In this document: in pieces, positions 23,870 through 35,060 of the stretch
Position numbering within the stretch: the first letter of the stretch is position 1
How the letters are laid out: each line of letters begins with the position of its first letter
Assembly: GCA_015680685.1 (NCBI GenBank)
Contig: MNCI01004926.1
Span: 16,352 to 80,351, forward strand
Direction: 5' to 3'
Source of the DNA: Gnetum montanum
Taxonomy: Eukaryota > Streptophyta > Gnetopsida > Gnetales > Gnetaceae
Length of the DNA stretch: 64,000 nucleotides
Translations under genes and position numbers: made by a program
Notes under the pieces: generated by a model
Database searches by the model: none
What the model was told of the DNA's origin: nothing
The model's input: only the letters and a program-made list of their open reading frames with translations

Positions 23870-24328
23870 ATTGGTATTCTCATATTTCATGTAACAAATT
23901 GGGGTTAACAATGGAATGGACATCCTACAACAAGTTTGCTACATTTGATGAAATTGATTTTGCTTATTGAAAGTCTTAAATGAAAGGCTTCTTCAAATTC
24001 ATGAAGTTTAAAGTTTGGCAATCTATTCTATGATGATATAGTATTCCAACCAAATGTAACATACCCAAGCCAATAGGTAGATGAATTGATGTAGAAAATA
24101 ATAAATTTATATTTGATTCTAAGGCTAGAAATTGCTTATATTGTGCACTTAGTAAGACAAAAATAAATAGATTAGATAGTTGTAAGTCTACCAAAGAAAT
24201 TTAGGAGACACTTGAGGCTACTTATAAGGGAACCTTAATTATGAAGCAATCTAAGCTACTAGTCCTTCAAAGTGAATATGGTAAGCTAAAAATAAAGAGG
24301 GTAAAAGGATAAAATATCATTTTAAGAG

Positions 24329-24333
24329 CAAAT
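24329..24333 (+). repeat. Target site duplication left of C1 (CAAAT)
   Basis: CAAAT here and at 30802-30806 flank element C1. Removing C1 plus one copy rejoins the host gag reading at ...AGAGCAAATGACATC.... Five bases is the usual duplication for plant copia elements. Confidence 0.75.
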
Positions 24334-25371
24334 TATTGACCTTTTGGTATGTCAAAACATTAAAGGAAATGAAGTACAAGGATGTTTGTGTGGTTGTGTG
24401 GTTGTTGTATTTGTACGACAAGAATGTGAAGACTTAAAAAAACTCAAGAACATGAACAAGGAATGAAGAATTCAAGTGCAAAGAAAGGTTGAAGAAAGAT
24501 GTCTTCAAGAAATAGTAGACATCTTGGCAAGATTTAAGGTAGCACAAGTGAAGATGCATCTACAAAATAGTAGATTTCTTTCATCAAACAAAGATATCTT
24601 CCCAAAATGAAGGCCAATTATAGAAATACATCTTTTACTAGAATAAGATATCTTCCCAAAATGGAGGTCAAATGCAGAAAGAAACCTCAGTCATGAAGAA
24701 GACGTCTTCTAGGATCATTAACTAGTTGTTGCACAAGTTCCAAGATGAATTTGGAAACATAGTGGCTATAAGAAGACTTCATTCTCATAGGGAAATATAT
24801 GAGTTTTTATACTTTAATCTTGTAATCATTTGACAATAATTTTAATCATTGTTACTCCTCATTGTACTATCTTTTTTCTATTGTAAAGTGAGTTATACCT
24901 CAAGTACAAGGATTAACAAACTTAGTTACATTCATCCCTTGTAGTTTTTGTTCTTTTCTATTGCCCTATGGGGTTGATGTGCTTCTTGCAAGAAGGCATC
25001 TTGCTTGAGCTTGTTGGGATCCTTTGGGATTAAGTGTTGGTGTAATTCCACGATACTCCAAAGTAGAGTTTAGGTTGTAAAGGTTGTGGGATCCTAGAAA
25101 TCACATTCTAAGCTTGTCAGGACCTTTTGGGGTTGCATAGATTTGTTACATCAAATTACTCTAGAGAAAAGCTTAGATCTTGTACAAGGTGTGGTATCCT
25201 TCAAACCACATTTGAGAGCAACAAAGTCTAGAGGTGTGATTTGAAACTATCATCTAGGTGTGTACTACCCAAGTTGGGGAATCATGTTAAATTTGGTATG
25301 TGTGGTTTTTTCTAAAGAATTTTAATTAGGAGAACCTATTCATCTGCCTCTTCTAAGTTCAATGATCCACA
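24334..25371 (+). repeat. 5' LTR of C1
   Basis: It starts TATTGACC (likely TGTTGACC before decay) and ends ATCCACA. It aligns along its length with 29760-30801 and 56135-57225. U3 carries an array of GAAGACGTCTTC-type palindromes, mostly decayed to AGACATCT; an intact 14-base palindrome with ACGT core is at 24697-24710. ACGT cores are typical plant bZIP targets. Confidence 0.85.
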
Positions 25372-25373
25372 AG

Positions 25374-25385
25374 TGATATTGAAGA
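25374..25385 (+). other. Primer binding site of C1 (mutated tRNA-Met type)
   Basis: TGATATTGAAGA sits at the position of TGGTATCAAAGC in C3 (57228), two bases after the LTR end. Confidence 0.55.
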
Positions 25386-25424
25386 TAGGTACTCTTCTAC
25401 ATCATCAACATCAAATATTTAATA

Positions 25425-27290
25425 ATGAAGGGAATATCTTATACAAATCCATCCATGTTTGCTAGATTTGACTTCACATACTGGAACGTTAGAATGCAAG
25501 GATTCTTCAAATCCATGGAGTTTAAAGTTTCAGATGCAATCCTTGAAGATTACACTTCACTTGTCAATAGTTCCAACGACATCATCAAGCCTCACAACAA
25601 ATGGACATAAGAGGAGAAAGTTATGTTCATGTTTGATTCTAAAGTAAAGAATTTTTTTTATTGTGCTTTGAATAAATCTAAATTTAATAGAGTATCAAGA
25701 TGTAAAATGATCAAAGAAATTTGGAAAATTTTAGAAGCTACATATGAAGGAACTTCTATTATTAAGCAATCAAAATTGTTAGTTTTGTAAAGCGAACATG
25801 ATAAACTTAAAATGAGAGAAGGTGAGAAGATAAAAGATTACTTCTCTAGAAAAAATGATATTTCTATTGTCATTAGAGGCATTGTTAAATATTTTTTCCA
25901 AAAGTGATGTGATCATTAAAATGATCAAAACTCTTCAACCAGAGTTTATATCTAAGGTCACATCCATGGAAGAATTTAGAGATTTCTCAACTCTGAAATT
26001 TGAACAGCTTCAAAGTGCTCTCATTGATTATGAAATGAATATCATAAGAGAATGAGCTATCCAATAAAGATCCATTGTCCTAAAGAATTTCTCCAAGGAG
26101 AAGGAACTCAATAAGCATGATGAGGGTAGTGACGATGAGATTGTCTTTTTCACTAGAAAGCTACAATGAGTGATAAAGAGAAGAAATAAAGGGACATATT
26201 AGCAAAGACTCAATCAGTTCAAATGTAAAAAAATAGGTAAGAATTTTTTAAATTCTAACTTAGATATCTCTTCTGTAGAATGTTGGGCTTATGGAGGAAC
26301 GGACCATATGGCCTTTGAATGTCCTAGAAATTTTAGGCTGTAGCCTAAGAATAAATCCACTAAAGAGGTAAAGAAAACCAACTTCTATATAAGTTGGGAT
26401 GATACAGAATAGAGTGAGGAAGAAGTGGAGGATGATGCAAAAAATTCACATCTCATCTTTATGGCCCTCACTAATGATGACATTGATTCATCAGATGATG
26501 ATTTTAATGATGAAAAAAGATTTGATCTTTTATGCAATGAGCTTTTATCATTTCAAAGTCTTTTCAATAGGTTGAATAAATAATTCAAATTTAAGGATCA
26601 AGAAATATCTTTGTTAAATTTGACTATTTTTTATCTACTAAATAACTCTCAGACCTAAGGGCTGAGAATGAAAAGCTAACCTCATCTTTAGAACAAGCTA
26701 GAGTAGAAGAAATAGCTACCAAATTAATAAATGAAAGATTGGAAAAGGAAAAGGAATCCCTTTGAATGGTACTAGGACAAGGAATAAGTTTGTATGAAAA
26801 GAGTCATTTTTGGTGCTACACATAAGAGCTATCACCTTCTATAATCCCATCACAATCAAATGATCCTTAAGGAGAAAAAGCTAATACATCAAAATCAAAG
26901 GAAGCTCTTTTCTTTCAAAAAGGTCCTAAAATGTTTGATTATCCTAATCACTCATACTACCATACAAGGATTAGGTACTATTATTGTCACAAGTTAGGAC
27001 ATAAACAATGGGATTACAATCTTAAACATTATCATATAAATAATTGGTCATATCATAGGACTCTTTGGTCTTATCAAAGTGCATCAAGAAATGATTTTAT
27101 GTAGGATCATAGGAAAAATTGAATGTCAACTCAAACAACCAATCCAACCAAAAAGAATGGAGAATTAAATAATAAGAACAAGGGAATCATGACACTCTCC
27201 CCAACAAATTTGTAAGAGGAAGCTAAGCTCTGCACAATGAAGAAGTTTGGTTGAGAAGAGAATCCTCAAAAGAAGAAACTCATTCTCTAG
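25425..27290 (+). pseudogene. gag of C1 with two zinc-knuckle-like motifs
   Basis: Copia gag of UBN2 type. From ATG 25425: RFDFTYWNVRMQGFFKSMEF, then KNFFYCALNKSKFNRVSRC and KEIWKILEATYEGTSIIKQS. A frameshift near 25890 leads to VIIKMIKTLQPEF and FEQLQSALIDYEMN. The first knuckle at 26281-26322 reads C-W-A-Y-G-G-T-D-H-M-A-F-E-C, with the second Cys changed to Tyr. An acidic stretch follows (NDDIDSSDDDFNDE). A second knuckle-like site at 26977-27018 reads YYYCHKLGHKQWDY, with outer Cys changed to Tyr. Gag ends without a pol frame. Confidence 0.8.
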
Positions 27291-27324
27291 CCCTCTAGAT
27301 ACCATTACATTTTGATAGTATAGT

Positions 27325-27342
27325 AGGTAAGTAGAGGTAAGT
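27325..27342 (+). promoter_or_regulatory. Splice-donor-like pair after gag in C1
   Basis: AGGTAAGT occurs twice (27325-27332 and 27335-27342). AG|GTAAGT is the plant 5' splice consensus. H1 (35052) and C3 (59084) carry the same site before the accessory region. A pyrimidine-rich stretch ending CATAG at about 27664, upstream of the ORF3 ATG, could be the acceptor. Use is inferred. Confidence 0.45.
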
Positions 27343-27429
27343 TTTTTGTTTTTGCAAACTTGTTTTAGGAATATAGTCCATTGGTAGCCTTTCTCAACCC
27401 CATCCTAATTTTAACAAAACATATTTTCA

Positions 27430-27566
27430 AAATGAAAGATGTCTAATAGAAGACATGTTTTGATAAGCAAAGACATCTCTTTGAATTTTTGTGCATTTTT
27501 GGAAAGACATCTACTACGTAAGAAACATGTCTACTATGAATTTTAAACACAAGAAAGACGTCTTCC
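27430..27566 (+). promoter_or_regulatory. Internal ACGT-palindrome array upstream of ORF3 (C1)
   Basis: About six copies or decayed copies of GAAGACGTCTTC occur in 137 bases, ending with GAAAGACGTCTTCC at 27553-27566. The same motif array fills U3 of this element's LTRs. It lies 140 bases before the ORF3 ATG at 27706. A duplicated promoter or enhancer for ORF3 is the natural reading, but there is no direct proof. Confidence 0.5.
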
Positions 27567-27705
27567 TTCTCTAATTTTCTTTTTCATTCAAATCCCTTGT
27601 TTACCACTTTAATTAAAGATAAAACTCCCATTTCTTTCTTGTATTCTCTAATTTGACCTCATAGAGATTACTAGGGCTCTATCATCAGCAAAACTTTTAT
27701 TAAAA

Positions 27706-29280
27706 ATGGCCCACAAAAAGGTTGGAACATCTAGAGTACCACTAAAGAAGAAATCCAAAGGAACTACTAGCACTAGGCTATCCATATACACACCACAATT
27801 CTATAGTACTAGTGCACAACATAGGTTTGAAGGTACTAGAATCACAAGAACCATCATTTAATGTTCCTTGCCTTTCCTTGCTCATAGACAAGCTGCATTA
27901 ATTGATTATTTCAAAGATTTGAATTGGTGCACCTTCATTGTAATGAATTTTCTACTTTTTGAAGTTTTAGTTAGGGAATTCTATTGTAATATTGTCATTA
28001 CAAATGTTATTGTTGGGGCATTTACTATCATCGTTGAGGTTATTCTCATTGAGCTCTCTCCCCAAGTTGTGAATGCACTCCTTAGCATCTCAAGTCCTAA
28101 TGTCTTCCAAATTACAATTAATTCTATGCAGGACATCTATACTTATGGTATCATGCCTAATGCATATAATGAATTTTTTCACGTATTATTTGGAAAAGAT
28201 GTTACTTTTGAAAGAGGTCATGTTAAGAGGAGCCTAATGACTCCTGATGCTTCCACCTTATCTCTTATTGTATTATATAACATCATGGTAAAAGGATGAA
28301 GTTATAGTCATCTGCTACCATCCCAAGCATATCTACACTATTGTCTTCTTACAAGACTGCCATTAGATTTGGGGCATACACTCTATCGGGACATCCAAGT
28401 TTGTATGTCAAGGAAAGGATCCTTGGACATTTCTATCTCATCAGCCTATTGATCCGTTAGAGGGGTGTGCCTATTCTAGAGATGCCTTTACTCAAAAGCA
28501 AGAGGAGTCTTAAGGAATATATTAAGAAGAGGGGTATTTCACATGTAGCTAAAGTAGGATCTAGCACCAAACTATAGAAATAGAAAAAAGAAGAATCTGC
28601 ATAGTTAAGGAGATCAAAATCCAAGCATGCCTAGATTATTTTTTCACTAAAGAAGCTTCTTTGATCCTTTGCATAAGCTATCAAGAAGCTTGGAGGGAAC
28701 CTCTCTTACCTATGTGAGAGTTTGGATGTAGCTAGCATTCCACCTTCCTCCAATGGATAGGTGTTTGTGGAGGTTACTACTCCTTATATTTCTAATACTG
28801 AGGAGGATGTTCCTATGTCACTGAGGCATTGTATAGCAACTAGCCATTCACATGTCTATGAATCAAGGATGGAGTTTGACTTAGAGCCTAAGGGACCATC
28901 GACACATGATTAGGAGGAGCATCATGTTTCCATGTAGCAACATAATGATCTTACACTGCCTATTCATTTAGTTCTTCCATCAACCAATGCTCCCAACTCT
29001 TTAAAGTAACAGGCTATGGAGAGTATCTTTAGGACCATGTATCAATGGATTCTACCTAAAAAGCCTCCCGTTCAAATAGATACTCTAGCTTCATCTTGAT
29101 TTTGAGTGAAGCTTCATCCCAGGCAAGCTTCCATTTAGTAGATTAAGTCCTTTGATGAGGATACATAGAGATCAATTCATTCTAACACCAATAGTCATGA
29201 CGATGAGAAAAAGACTTATCATTCATCTAGAGTAGTAGAGGACTCAGAGTCTGACGATGTGACCAAGGTTAGTGATTGAG
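27706..29280 (+). pseudogene. ORF3 of C1: plant transposon protein domain-like accessory ORF
   Basis: Starts MAHKKVGTSRVPLKKKSKGT, a basic N-terminus. Then QHRFEGTRITRTII and, at 27868-28299, LNWCTFIVMNFLLFEVLVRE followed by FYCNIV, VGAFTIIVEV, SPQVVNALL and a C-terminal helix-rich part. The order 'RF...W..L....VREFY.N......G......I...L' is that of the family usually called 'putative plant transposon protein' (PF20167). That assignment is from memory of the pattern. After 28299 stops and frame changes occur; KSKRSLKEYIKKRGIS is shared with the H1 copy. An acidic, Ser-rich tail ends near 29280. Position after gag matches the env-like slot of SIRE elements. Function unknown. Confidence 0.6.
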
Positions 29281-29747
29281 ACCTTGGATGGTTGGTTTCT
29301 CTCTCCTTTTGTTAATGCTAAAAAAGAAGGAATTATTTTTTAGTTCTCACATATGTGATTTTGGGACTTTTCACATATGTGACTAATGTGATGTGATAGT
29401 TGTAGATAGTTATGCTCTGATGTGATTATGAGTAGTTTGGTTTGTAACAGTTTTTATATGAGATATTGATAGATGGTGTTTTTTCTTTGTTATCTCTGTG
29501 TATTATACCATTGCTCTTTAGTTTTACCTTTTCATCATTTTAGTATTTTCCATGTACTATTGAACTTCCTTGAACCTCAATGCTTTATCTTAATCCATGG
29601 CTACCATAGGAATTTATATGTCTTATTATTCTTTCTAGTGATTTATTTATATGCCTTATCCTTTTTGATGTTGTTAAAAAAGGGGGAGAGTATAGTCTGG
29701 AGATTTTGCATGTCTACTAACCCATTTTCTTAAGTTTTGAACATCAC

Positions 29748-29758
29748 TAAAAAGGGAA
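29748..29758 (+). other. Polypurine tract of C1
   Basis: AAAAAGGGAAA lies directly before the 3' LTR start at 29760. A second purine run, AAAAAAGGGGGAGAG, occurs about 70 bases upstream (29676-29690). Confidence 0.65.
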
Positions 29759-29759
29759 A

Positions 29760-30801
29760 TATTTTTAACCTTTTAATATGTCAAAAAATTAAGAAAAATG
29801 GAGTACAAGGACTTTTGTATGGTTGTTTGATTGTTGTGTTCATAGAACAAGAATGTGAAGGCTTGCAAAAGTTCAATAACATGAACAAGGAATGAAGAAT
29901 TCAAGTGCAAAGAAAGGTTGAAGAAAGATGTCTCCAAGAAACAATAGACATCTTGGTAGGACTAAAGGAAGTATTGCAAATATGTCTTTGATTAGACAAA
30001 AATCTCTTACCAAAATGAAGGCTAGTTATAAAAGGACATCTTTTACCAGAAGAAGACATGTTCCTAAAATGGAGGTCAAATGTAGAAAGACATCTCAATC
30101 ATGAAGAAGACATCTTCCATGACCATTAGCTAGTTGTTGTGAAAGTTCCAAGATGAATTTGGAAACATAGTGGCTATAAGAAGACTTCATTCTCATTGGG
30201 AAATATGCAAGTTTTTGTGCTTTAATTGTGTAATAATTTCACGATCATAATAATCATTGTTGCTTCTCATTATGATATCTTTTGTCCATTTTAAAGTGAG
30301 TTGTACCTCAAGTACAAGGATCAAAAAACTTAGTTGCATTCATCCCTTACAATTGTTGTTCTCTTCTGTTGCCCTATGGGGTTGATGTGCTTCTTGCGAG
30401 AAGGCATCTTACTTAAGCTTGTCAAGATCTTGCAAGATTGAATGTTGGTGTAGCGCCACAACACTCCACAATGGAGCACAATTTGTAAAGGTTATGGGAG
30501 CCTAGGAATCACATTCTAAGCTTATCAACACCTTGTGGGATTAAGTGGATTTGTAGTGTCGAAAAACTCCAAAGTAGAGCGTAGAGGTTGTATAGGGTAT
30601 GGTAACCTTCAAACCACATTTGGGAGCAACAAAGTCCAGAGGTGTGCTTGTAAACTATCCTTCAAGTGGGGACTACCCAAGTTGGGAAACCACATTAAAT
30701 TTGTTGTGTGTGATTTGTTCGAAAGTATTTTAATTAGGGGAAATTATTCATTCCTCCCCCTCCCCCTCCCCCTCCCTCCCTTCTAAGTTTAATGATCCAT
30801 A
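29760..30801 (+). repeat. 3' LTR of C1
   Basis: Aligns with the 5' LTR. It starts TATTTTTAACC and ends ATCCATA. The U3 array of AGACATCT-type motifs is at about 29925-30115. Near its end it has a C-rich run (30753-30780) that the 5' LTR lacks. Confidence 0.85.
30753..30780 (+). repeat. C-rich low-complexity tract in C1 3' LTR
   Basis: Repeats of CCCCCT. The complementary strand has several G-runs of three to five bases and could form a G-quadruplex. The matching places in the 5' LTR and in C3 read CTGCCTC and CCCCCTAATAAG, so this is a local expansion. Confidence 0.8.
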
Positions 30802-30806
30802 CAAAT
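30802..30806 (+). repeat. Target site duplication right of C1 (CAAAT)
   Basis: Second copy of the duplication at 24329-24333. The H1 gag reading resumes immediately after it. Confidence 0.75.
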
Positions 30807-31859
30807 GACATCATAATTTCTATTTATGGGATAGACAAAGATCTTCCAAAAATCAAAATGATCATAAAGATGATTTGAACTCTTTAACTTTAGTTTTGAC
30901 CAAAGGCCATAGCCATGGAAGAATCAAAGATTTCAATATCATGAAGTTTGAAGAACTTCAAAGTGCACTAGTTGCTTATGAGATGAATCTCATAAGTGAA
31001 GGTGTTATCAAGGAAAAGTCCATTACTTTCAAAAAATCCACTAGAAGCTCATACAGATAAAAATATCCATTAGATTACTAGAAAAATAGTGAGGAAGATG
31101 AACTTGCCCTTCTCTCTAAAAGAATCAAGAGACTTCTTAGAAAACAAAATAAAAAGGAAAATCAAAAAGGTGTAAAAGATAAGAGAAAAGAAAAGATAAT
31201 TAATTTAAAAGTTTATTAAAAATTAATATTTCTTCTATAAAATGTTGGATTTTGTGGTGGAAGAGGTTACTTGGCCTCTAAAGGTCCTAGTGATAATAGA
31301 CTGAAAAAGAAGGACCTCTATAAAAATAAAAATAAAAAGAAAAATCTTTACATAAACTTGGATGATGACAATGGTGAAGAAAAAGTTAATGATGATGATA
31401 TAGATGAATTGCATCTCCTATGCATGGTCATTGCTCATGAAATATCAAAAGATGATTAGGAAAGTGACATAGAAGAAAATGAAGATATGATAGAAGAGAA
31501 GTATAGCTTATTGTGTGATGAGAAAATTTCCTTTCAAAATATATGGAGTACAATGAAGAAATATCTACGTCTTAAAAATTTAGAAATTAAATAGCTTTAT
31601 GTTAAATAAAACTAGAAAAAATTAGACCTTAAGATTATTGAATAAAGATACTAGGAAAAGAAATGCTTTGCATCATGCTTGGAGAAGGATGAGATCCAAA
31701 TAGTAAAGGAAAACTTGGGAGCAATCCTTAAGAAGAACCTTCAACAAACATTTCTTCAAAATGGAGATACACTCCAAGGTTTTAGAATCTTACTTGAATG
31801 AATATTATAATGTATTATTATTGTGATATATTTGATCATGTACAATATTATTACCATTT

Positions 31860-34800
31860 AAGGTTAAAAAATTTTATCACTCTACAAGATCTTACAAGAA
31901 GAAACCAAAGAAGGACACCTTCTAGATTACAAAAATTTGAAGAACCAAAGAGAATACATAAAAAATGAGAATGCTAGACCAAGTTGCTTAATTAGCTATG
32001 AAAGACCTACTTGGTACATTAATAGTGGATGCTCAGGACACATGACAAGTAACAAATATCAATTCATATACAATATTGAATAAAATTTTAGTAGTGTAAC
32101 TTTTGCTAATGAATCGGAGAACCTGTTAAAGAAATAGGAATAATTAGAGGTAAGAATTTGCCATAATTAAAGGAAGCTTTCTATTTAAGTGCTAAAGAAT
32201 AATTTATTAACTGTTAGCCAAGTATGTGACTCAAACTATGATGTGATGTTTTCAAAATATTGTTACCAAATAAGAGATTCTATTACATGAAAAGTTTTAG
32301 TATATGGTTATAGAAAATCAAATGTTTACATCACCATATTATCTAATGCTATTAATGGGAGCATAAAGAGTTTGATGTGAAATTTAAGTAACATTCATTT
32401 ATGATATAAAACACTTAGACATGTAAATGTAGATATCCTAATAACACTTTTCTTAAATGATATGATGCATGGACTACCCAAAATAAAATACTTCAACATG
32501 AATGTATGTGATGCTTTTTAAAAAGAGAAGCAAATAAGGGTAAGGCTTGATATGAAAAACTATATTTCAATTTCACATCCATTGGTTCTACATCATCTAG
32601 ACCTTGTTGGAATACTTAGCTTTGGAGGAAAAAGTTATTATCTTACTATTCTTCCAATACTTATCTTACTATTCTTGGAATGATTAGTTATATTTTTCTT
32701 GGGTTTCTTTTCTAAAATACAAAGATGAACCATTTGAATATTTTGTAAACATATGTAAAAAGCTACAAAATGAAAAAGGATACCCAATCAAGATGATCAA
32801 AAATGATCATGGAAGAGAATTTTAGAATTCCAAATTTAAAGAATATTATAATATTCATGGGATACATCACCAGTTTTCAAATTCAAGAATACAACAAAGA
32901 AATGGAGTTGCTGAGCATAATAACCATCAACTTAATGAGATGGCTAGAACTATGTTGAATGATAAAGATGTTACATACCATTTTTGTGGTGAGGCCATCA
33001 ACATATCTTACTATGTCTCCAATAAAGTTTTAGTAAGAATATTCATTGCAAAAACTCCTTATGAACTTTGTTAGGCATGAATCTCTTTGTGAGTTATTTT
33101 CATGTTTTTGGTGCTAAATGTTATATACTTAATGAAAAATATGCTCTAAGAAAATTAGACCTCGAAGGCCAACAAAGATATACATTTGGATTACTGTATA
33201 GTAAGCAAAGCATAGAGAGTTTTCAATAACATAACTTTTACTATAAAGGACTCCATAAATGTTAAAGTTAATAATTCTGATGGAATGCATCTTAATGTGC
33301 AAGTGGATGGTGAAAATCTCATGATTAAAAGAATCACACAATCACTACAGGACATATCCAAAGAATAATGTAAATATGAAAGTCAAGTTAAGCATGAAGA
33401 AAAAGATGATCAAGATAAGGACCAAATGCCCAAATTAAGAAAATCATACTCCATGAGCAATTTCATTGGACAACTTGATAGAGGGGTAATCACTAGAAGC
33501 AAAACAAGAGAATTATGTGCATACACTACTTACATCTCACATATTGAACCAAATAATTTCAAGGAATCTAAGCATTAGGGAGGGTGGATGTTGACTATGT
33601 AAGAAGAGCTCAATAAATTTGTTAAAAATTATGTTTGGAAAGTTGTTCTTGAACCAAAAAGTAGATCCATCATTAGGATAGCATTGTTTTTTTAGAATAA
33701 AATTGATGACGTAGAAGTAATTATTAAGAACAAAAAATGTATCAATGCCAAAGGAAACAATCAATAGGAAGGCATTGGTTTTGATGAAACATTATAAGAT
33801 TGAAATCAATTAGAATTTTATTAGCTTATGCTTGAATCAAGGGATTTAAGTTATATTAGATAGATGTTAAGGGTGCCTTTCTAAATGGGATCATTCAAGA
33901 AGAAGTATATGTGGAACAACTTGAAGGATTTATAGATTTAACATATTGTAGTCATGTCTACCACCTCAAGAAAGCTCTCTATGGACTCAAAAAAGCCCCA
34001 ATATCATGGTACAAAAGGTTATCACAATACCTCTTGGACAAGAAATTCAAATGCGAAAGAGAAAATATTACATTATTTATAAAATGGTTTGATATGAAAC
34101 TACTTGTGATCTATGTAGATGATATCACATTCAATTTTACTAATCAAAAGTTATGTAATAATTTTTTTATGTGATGTAGAGTGAATTTGAAATGAGCATG
34201 ATGGATAAATTGAACAACTTCTTAGGGCTGCAACTCAAGAAGACAAAAGAAGGAACCTTGGATGTCAATCCAAATACATAAAAAGCTTATTGAAGAAATA
34301 CAATCTAGCAAAAATCAAACCTAATGCAACTCCTATGGATGCAAACATAAAACTCAACAAGGATGAAAAAGGTAAGAAAATAAATTCCAAAGTTTATAGA
34401 GACATGATTGAAAATTTTCTTTACTTTACTATGAGTAGACTTGACATTGTCTTAAGTGTTGGTATTTGTACTCATTACCAAAGTAATTCTAAAGAATCTT
34501 ATTTAAAGACTAATAAAATAATTTATTACTTAAAAGGTAAAATTTATTGGAAACTTTGGTATTCAAAGAATTCAGCACTTCATCTTATTAAGTATTATGA
34601 TGTAGACTGGGTAGGATGCATGAAAGATTATAGAAGCATAAGTGAAAATTAGTTTTTCCTAGAAAAATTTTTAGTACTATGAGATAATAGCAAATAAAGT
34701 TCAATAGCTCTTTAAATGGCTGAAGAAAAATACATTTTAGCAAAAAATTGTTGTGCTCAACTCTTATGAATGAAAGACATTTTAAAAGATCTCAAAAGTT

Positions 34801-35040
34801 AAGCAACACAAGTTCCCATCTTTTATGATAATAATAGTGCAATCAACATGAAAAACAATCCAATTTAATAATCAAGGATGAAACACATAAAGATCATACA
34901 TCACTTTAGCATGGAACATATTTAACTTGGCAATGTTTAATTAGAGTACATTGGGAAAACAGATCAACCAGTAGATGTGTTCATCAAGCCTCTTGATAAA
35001 AGGATATTCAACATGCTGTGCAAAGACATGGGGACAGGAC
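31860..35040 (+). pseudogene. pol of element H1 (copia: PR, INT, RT, RNase H)
   Basis: Protease near 32010 reads TWYINSGCSGHMTSN, with DSG changed to NSG. Integrase runs about 32580-33100: HHLDLVG, FGGKSYY, then NNHQLNEMARTMLND and CGEAINISYYVSNKV. RT follows at about 33630-34180: FDETL, an FLNG-like stretch, [20 protein letters not shown] and the catalytic IYVDDITF. RNase H ends near 35030 with a SAINMKNNP region, KHIKIIHHF and a DVFIKPLDKR end. All four domains are in order and full length, but many stops and several frameshifts are present. SIRE-like assignment rests on the protease phrase and the extra 3' ORF. Confidence 0.85.
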
Positions 35041-35051
35041 CTTATCTTGTT

Positions 35052-35060
35052 AGGTAAGTA
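35052..35060 (+). promoter_or_regulatory. Splice-donor-like site after pol in H1
   Basis: AGGTAAGTA just after the end of pol, in a setting (GGACCTTATCT upstream) shared with C3 at 59041-59092. ORF3 starts about 490 bases downstream. A candidate acceptor is TCTTCTAG near 35470. Confidence 0.45.

Larger units (their letters stand above)
24334..30801 (+). mobile_element. Element C1: pol-less copia element with gag and ORF3
   Basis: Two LTRs of about 1.04 kb flank a primer site, gag (25425-27290), a splice-donor-like pair, a motif array, ORF3 (27706-29280) and a polypurine tract. No protease, integrase, RT or RNase H occurs between gag and ORF3. The 5-bp duplications CAAAT flank it, so it arrived as a unit in H1 gag and was mobilised although it lacks pol. 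C3 at 56135 belongs to the same family. Confidence 0.85.
23911..31460 (+). pseudogene. gag of element H1 (UBN2-like copia gag), split by C1
   Basis: The left part (23911-24333) has FKFMKFKVWQSIL, SKARNCLYCALSKTKINRL and GKLKIK. C1 then interrupts for 6.5 kb, and the frame resumes at 30807 with DIIISIYG, followed by MKFEELQSALVAYEMNLISE. A zinc knuckle CX2CX4HX4C is recognisable at about 31242-31284 but broken by one extra base, His to Tyr and last Cys to Gly. The acidic tail NLDDDNGEEKVNDDDIDEL ends near 31456. The order matches gag of C3, which confirms that both parts are one gene. Confidence 0.8.

Noticed and set aside
23976-24194. Minus-strand open frame
   Set aside because: Antisense to the H1 gag, which is supported by similarity to C3.
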